The translations under genes were made by a program, and so were the position numbers. Below the pieces are notes generated by a model. It did no database searches. It was not told where the DNA came from and worked only from the letters and a program-made list of their open reading frames with translations. Source: an uncultured Desulfuromonas sp. (GTDB lineage: Bacteria > Desulfobacterota > Desulfuromonadia > Desulfuromonadales > Desulfuromonadaceae). From it: a stretch of 64,000 nucleotides of DNA. Location: NCBI RefSeq assembly GCF_963666745.1, contig NZ_OY762961.1, forward strand, positions 3,766,992 through 3,830,991, in the 5' to 3' direction. Positions 61,303 through 64,000 of the stretch are shown piece by piece. Numbering within the stretch: position 1 is the stretch's first letter; each line of letters starts with the position of its first letter.

Positions 61303-61788
61303 ATGGTCGGGGGATTTAACCATAATTTCTGTTATCGTGAACATCTGTTTCATGTGCAGACCGAAGACAGCGGTGTCAAGAAAGCTGAGATTACCTCGTT
61401 GCTCTACAGTGGCGGAACCATTTTGGCCCGTCACACGACATCCTATATGGACCTTCTTGATCGTGAGGATGTTTCGGAACCGGTCGAAGAACGCATGAAA
61501 GAGCAGCATAAACAGATGCTGCGCGATCTGAAGAATGGTGTCTTTGATGACCGGATTGCTGCCATGGGCATTGCATTGGCAGAGAAGGAAGAGAACGCTT
61601 CCTTCGCAGAGAAGCCGGTTGAGAAGCCGGTTGAGAAGCCGGTTGAGAAGCCGGTTGAGAAGCCGGTTGAGAAGCCGGTTGAGAAGCCGGTTGAGAAGCC
61701 GGTCGAGAAACCGGTCGAGAAACCGGTCGAGAAACCACAAAGCCTGCGCGAGCGGGTGAAGTCATATCTTTTGGCCGGGCGCCAATAG
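61303..61788 (+). CDS. Conserved hypothetical protein with EKPV tandem repeats
   Basis: The 161-residue protein has a compact N-terminal domain ([40 protein letters not shown]) of a type I associate with uncharacterised deltaproteobacterial proteins. A helical region follows, then ten perfect EKPV units (residues 103-142) plus one EKPQ, and a basic tail ([15 protein letters not shown]). The repeat forms an extended, charged linker. AAGGAGATCCGGTC precedes the ATG. It lies between metH and a two-component pair. No function can be stated; the repeat may act as a spacer between domain and tail. Confidence 0.78.
   Translation: MVGGFNHNFCYREHLFHVQTEDSGVKKAEITSLLYSGGTILARHTTSYMDLLDREDVSEPVEERMKEQHKQMLRDLKNGVFDDRIAAMGIALAEKEENASFAEKPVEKPVEKPVEKPVEKPVEKPVEKPVEKPVEKPVEKPVEKPQSLRERVKSYLLAGRQ
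61609..61740 (+). repeat. 12-bp tandem repeat coding for EKPV
   Basis: Eleven adjoining 12-bp units: seven copies of GAGAAGCCGGTT, then GAGAAGCCGGTC, two GAGAAACCGGTC and a degenerate last unit. The near-identity of the first seven at DNA level implies recent slippage or unequal exchange. As the unit is four codons, copy-number change would not shift the frame. Confidence 0.97.
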
Positions 61789-61812
61789 AGCCACCCGCCC
61801 GAGGAGTCCATT

Positions 61813-63321
61813 TTGTTTAGTAGCAGCCTGATCAGACGGATCATTCTGATGAATGTGTTGCTGTTGACGCTGGGAATCGGTTTTTTTGCCGCATTTCATC
61901 ACAAACGTGATCAGCAGAACATGATTGAGTTGACCACACAGGGGGCCGAAATCCTGATGGCCACCATTGAAAATGCGATCTTCAACTCGAAATGCAAGGG
62001 TGATGCGGAGCGTTTGCAGAAGACGCTGCAGTTTATCTCCCAAAGCCCAAATCTGCTTGGCGTGCGTATTTTTGATCCGCAAGACGGTCATATCATCAAT
62101 TCGTCGATTGATGCTGAGATTGATCAGCCTGTGTCACGTCAGGATTATGCTATTTATACCAGTGGCCAGACTTCAGGGTTGATTGATGGTGGTCGTGAGG
62201 AAGTGCTCAGTATTGTCAAACCGATTACCGCGCGTAAGCTGTGTATGGAATGTCATGGCAAAGATGCAGGTGTTCTCGGTGTGCTCAATCTGGAATATTC
62301 CATGCACGAGACCAATGCCCGGCTAGCCAGTTCGTCACGCTGCTTTTCCCTGTCGATGGTTTTTATTACCGCGTTGCTGTCTCTTGGTGTCGCAGTCATT
62401 CTGATGCGTTTTGTCCGTAAGCCCATTCAGGTGATCAGTGATCGGATGGCACAGGTGGAAGCTGGAGACCTTAAAGTGCGCATGGTGCCGAAGCACAATG
62501 ATGAGATCGCTTTTCTCATGCGTAGCTTTAACTCAATGGTGGAAAAACTCGAGACCGCCAAGCATGAATTGGAAGCCTTTCATTTTAGCCAGATGGAGCA
62601 GGCCGACCGTTTAGCATCCATTGGCGAAATGGCCACCGGTATGGCTCATGAAATCAAAAACCCGCTGGCCGGCATCAGTGGTGCGGTGACGGTGCTGGCA
62701 GATGATTTGGCCAAAGACGATCCGCGACGTCAGGTGGTGCAGGATATCCTTGCCCAGATCGCCCGTCTCAACAAGACCGCGACAGATCTGCTTAACTTTG
62801 GCCGTCCGGGTTCGCCACAATGTGATTATGTCGATGTCAATGATGTGGTGAAACAGACATTGTTTTTTGTCGCCCAGCATCCAGAGGCTAAAAATATTCA
62901 CCAGATCACTGAGTTGACGCGTGACCTGCCGCCGGTCTGGGCTGATCGCAAGCAGATTCAGCAAGTGTTGCTCAATATCATCATTAATGCACTACAGGCG
63001 ATGCCCAAGGAAGGCTCGCTGACTGTTCAAACGGAATTGACACGTGAACAGGATGGGCGTCAATACGTGCGAATTCAGATTGTCGATACCGGCAGCGGTA
63101 TCCCTCTGGAAACACTGGACAAGATTTTTACGCCGTTTTTCACGACCAAAAATCGAGGGACCGGTTTGGGTCTGGCGATTTGCAAGCAGCTGATTAAGCA
63201 GAATGACGGACATATTTCCGTACTGAGTTCCCCGGATGAGGGAACCTCTTTTGCCATCTCATTGCCGGTTGTGGAACTTCCGCAGGACGAGCAGTCACAA
63301 CAAGAGGAGACGCATGAATAA
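61813..63321 (+). CDS. Sensor histidine kinase with periplasmic c-type haem motif
   Basis: The 502-residue protein starts at TTG (61813) six nt after GAGGAG. The first membrane helix is residues 8-27. The periplasmic domain (about 30-170) ends with [20 protein letters not shown], where CMECH (Cys144) is a haem-c attachment site. The second helix is near 175-195, then HAMP, HisKA with [15 protein letters not shown] (His about 279), and HATPase with [20 protein letters not shown] and [13 protein letters not shown] haem could let it sense redox potential or a gas; that is inference. It overlaps the NtrC-type regulator by 8 bp. Confidence 0.92.
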   Translation: MFSSSLIRRIILMNVLLLTLGIGFFAAFHHKRDQQNMIELTTQGAEILMATIENAIFNSKCKGDAERLQKTLQFISQSPNLLGVRIFDPQDGHIINSSIDAEIDQPVSRQDYAIYTSGQTSGLIDGGREEVLSIVKPITARKLCMECHGKDAGVLGVLNLEYSMHETNARLASSSRCFSLSMVFITALLSLGVAVILMRFVRKPIQVISDRMAQVEAGDLKVRMVPKHNDEIAFLMRSFNSMVEKLETAKHELEAFHFSQMEQADRLASIGEMATGMAHEIKNPLAGISGAVTVLADDLAKDDPRRQVVQDILAQIARLNKTATDLLNFGRPGSPQCDYVDVNDVVKQTLFFVAQHPEAKNIHQITELTRDLPPVWADRKQIQQVLLNIIINALQAMPKEGSLTVQTELTREQDGRQYVRIQIVDTGSGIPLETLDKIFTPFFTTKNRGTGLGLAICKQLIKQNDGHISVLSSPDEGTSFAISLPVVELPQDEQSQQEETHE

Positions 63322-64000
63322 CTATCGGGTATTGGTTGTCGATGATGAACATCTGATCCGCTGGTCGCTGGAGCAGAGTCTGAAAAAACAGGGCTATCAA
63401 GTGCAGACGGTTGGCTCTGGTGAAGACGCTCTCGATTATGTGCGTAATGACTCCCCGGATCTGGTGTTTCTTGATATCCAGTTGCCGGGAATCGACGGTA
63501 TTGAGACTCTGGAAAAAATCAAGGAGATCGATAGCGATATTAGTGTGATCATGATCACCGCCCTGGGTGTTCTTGAGACGGCGGTCAAGGCAATGCAGCT
63601 TGGTGCCTACGATTACATCAATAAACCGTTTAATTTGGATGAGTTGTCGGTGGTGTTGCGCAAGGCTCTGGAAACTCAGGCCCTGAAGAAAGAGGTCGAA
63701 CATCTGCGCACCGAGAAGAAACGGACGCAGAGTTCCTCGCGCATCGTTGCCGAAAGCAGCCACATGAAGAATGTGCTGGATATGGTGTCCAAGATTGCCC
63801 AGAGCGATGCGGCGACCGTGTTGGTTCAGGGGGAGAGTGGTACCGGCAAAGAGCTGGTCGCCCGTGCGCTGCACTACGACAGTCCGCGTAGCGAACAGCC
63901 ATTTATGGCCATCAACTGTGCCGCCGTTCCTGAAACTCTGCTCGAAAGTGAGCTGATGGGCCATGAAAAAGGCTCATTCACCGATGCTAAAAGTCAGAAA
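63314..64000 (+). CDS. Sigma-54-dependent response regulator, N-terminal part (cut by window end)
   Basis: From the ATG at 63314 (AAGAGGAGACGC upstream) the frame is open to the window edge, 229 residues. A receiver domain ([20 protein letters not shown]; phospho-acceptor in [24 protein letters not shown]) is followed by an AAA+ domain with [20 protein letters not shown] and [20 protein letters not shown]. The sigma-54-contact loop reads GSFTDA instead of the usual GAFTGA. It forms a pair with the haem-motif kinase upstream. The DNA-binding end is outside the window. Confidence 0.92.
   Translation, partial: MNNYRVLVVDDEHLIRWSLEQSLKKQGYQVQTVGSGEDALDYVRNDSPDLVFLDIQLPGIDGIETLEKIKEIDSDISVIMITALGVLETAVKAMQLGAYDYINKPFNLDELSVVLRKALETQALKKEVEHLRTEKKRTQSSSRIVAESSHMKNVLDMVSKIAQSDAATVLVQGESGTGKELVARALHYDSPRSEQPFMAINCAAVPETLLESELMGHEKGSFTDAKSQK

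Noticed and set aside
61096-61740. Minus-strand frames with LLNR or SQPA repeats
   Set aside because: They are translations of the 12-bp EKPV repeat in other frames; a unit divisible by three keeps all frames open.
61609-61740. Possible CRISPR array
   Set aside because: Units are 12 bp, directly abutting and coding; there are no spacers.

Overview
The window looks like chromosomal DNA of a strictly anaerobic, electron-transferring deltaproteobacterium of the Desulfuromonas/Geobacter/Pelobacter type (Desulfuromonadia). The basis is the gene content: an ExtI/ExtJ/ExtKL-like outer-membrane electron conduit, small multihaem cytochromes, an acetate-permease-type transporter, three sigma-54 (NtrC-class) activators, an archaeal-type three-gene glutamate synthase, ferredoxin-containing MinD-type ATPases with NifX-family partners, and a molybdenum-cofactor/Tat block. 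Both window edges cut genes. No rRNA, tRNA, transposase, phage gene or CRISPR array was seen.

Layout. 1-7064 (minus): transglutaminase / circularly permuted ATP-grasp + alpha-E / DUF2126 genes of a predicted peptide-ligase system, split by about 750 bp of non-coding, hairpin-rich DNA. 7364-13429 (plus): molybdopterin-cofactor genes (MoCF-domain protein, moeA, mobB, moaA, mobA), then tatA, tatB, tatC and a DUF486 membrane protein. 13450-14652: msrA flanked by two copies of a 200-bp structured element that may encode minus-strand small RNAs. 14681-22918 (minus): epmA-efp; an acetate-uptake-type transporter behind a sigma-54 promoter; the adjacent NtrC-type regulator and Cache-domain histidine kinase; an AI-2E permease; a cNMP-binding protein. 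23221-25059 (plus): uvrC. 25163-28639 (minus): extI-extJ-extKL, in which the cytochrome is interrupted by one in-frame UGA followed by a good bacterial SECIS-like hairpin, so a selenocysteine cytochrome is predicted. 29048-34109 (minus): three-gene glutamate synthase with a sigma-54 promoter. 34365-45410 (minus): ilvE, a 52-residue protein, and the run rplU-rpmA-obgE-proB-proA-nadD-rsfS-rlmH-lapB-gpmI-comF. 45500-50685 (minus): a cluster resembling the orange-protein (ORP) operons of Desulfovibrio, with three NifX-family proteins, two ferredoxin-MinD ATPases, a DUF5320 protein, a thioesterase, a near-perfect -24/-12 promoter and its likely PAS-sigma-54 activator. 50698-54795 (minus): rng and a radical-SAM protein. 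54950-56337 (plus): PHP hydrolase and class II aldolase. 56411-57265 (minus): a dihaem cytochrome and a membrane protein behind a 150-nt structured leader. 57425-64000 (plus): murI, a GerMN protein, a truncated MetH-type methyltransferase, a protein with ten EKPV repeats, and a histidine kinase with a periplasmic c-haem motif plus its NtrC-type regulator, cut by the window end.

How the parts connect. Sigma-54 is the recurring regulatory theme: -24/-12 promoters stand before the transporter, the glutamate synthase and the ORP-like cluster, and two of these lie next to a dedicated activator. Redox biology is the second theme: a selenocysteine candidate in an extracellular cytochrome module, a c-haem sensor kinase, Moco synthesis coupled to Tat export, and a periplasmic methionine sulfoxide reductase.

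Limits: all calls come from reading sequence and recalling protein families; no database search or RNA-folding program was run.
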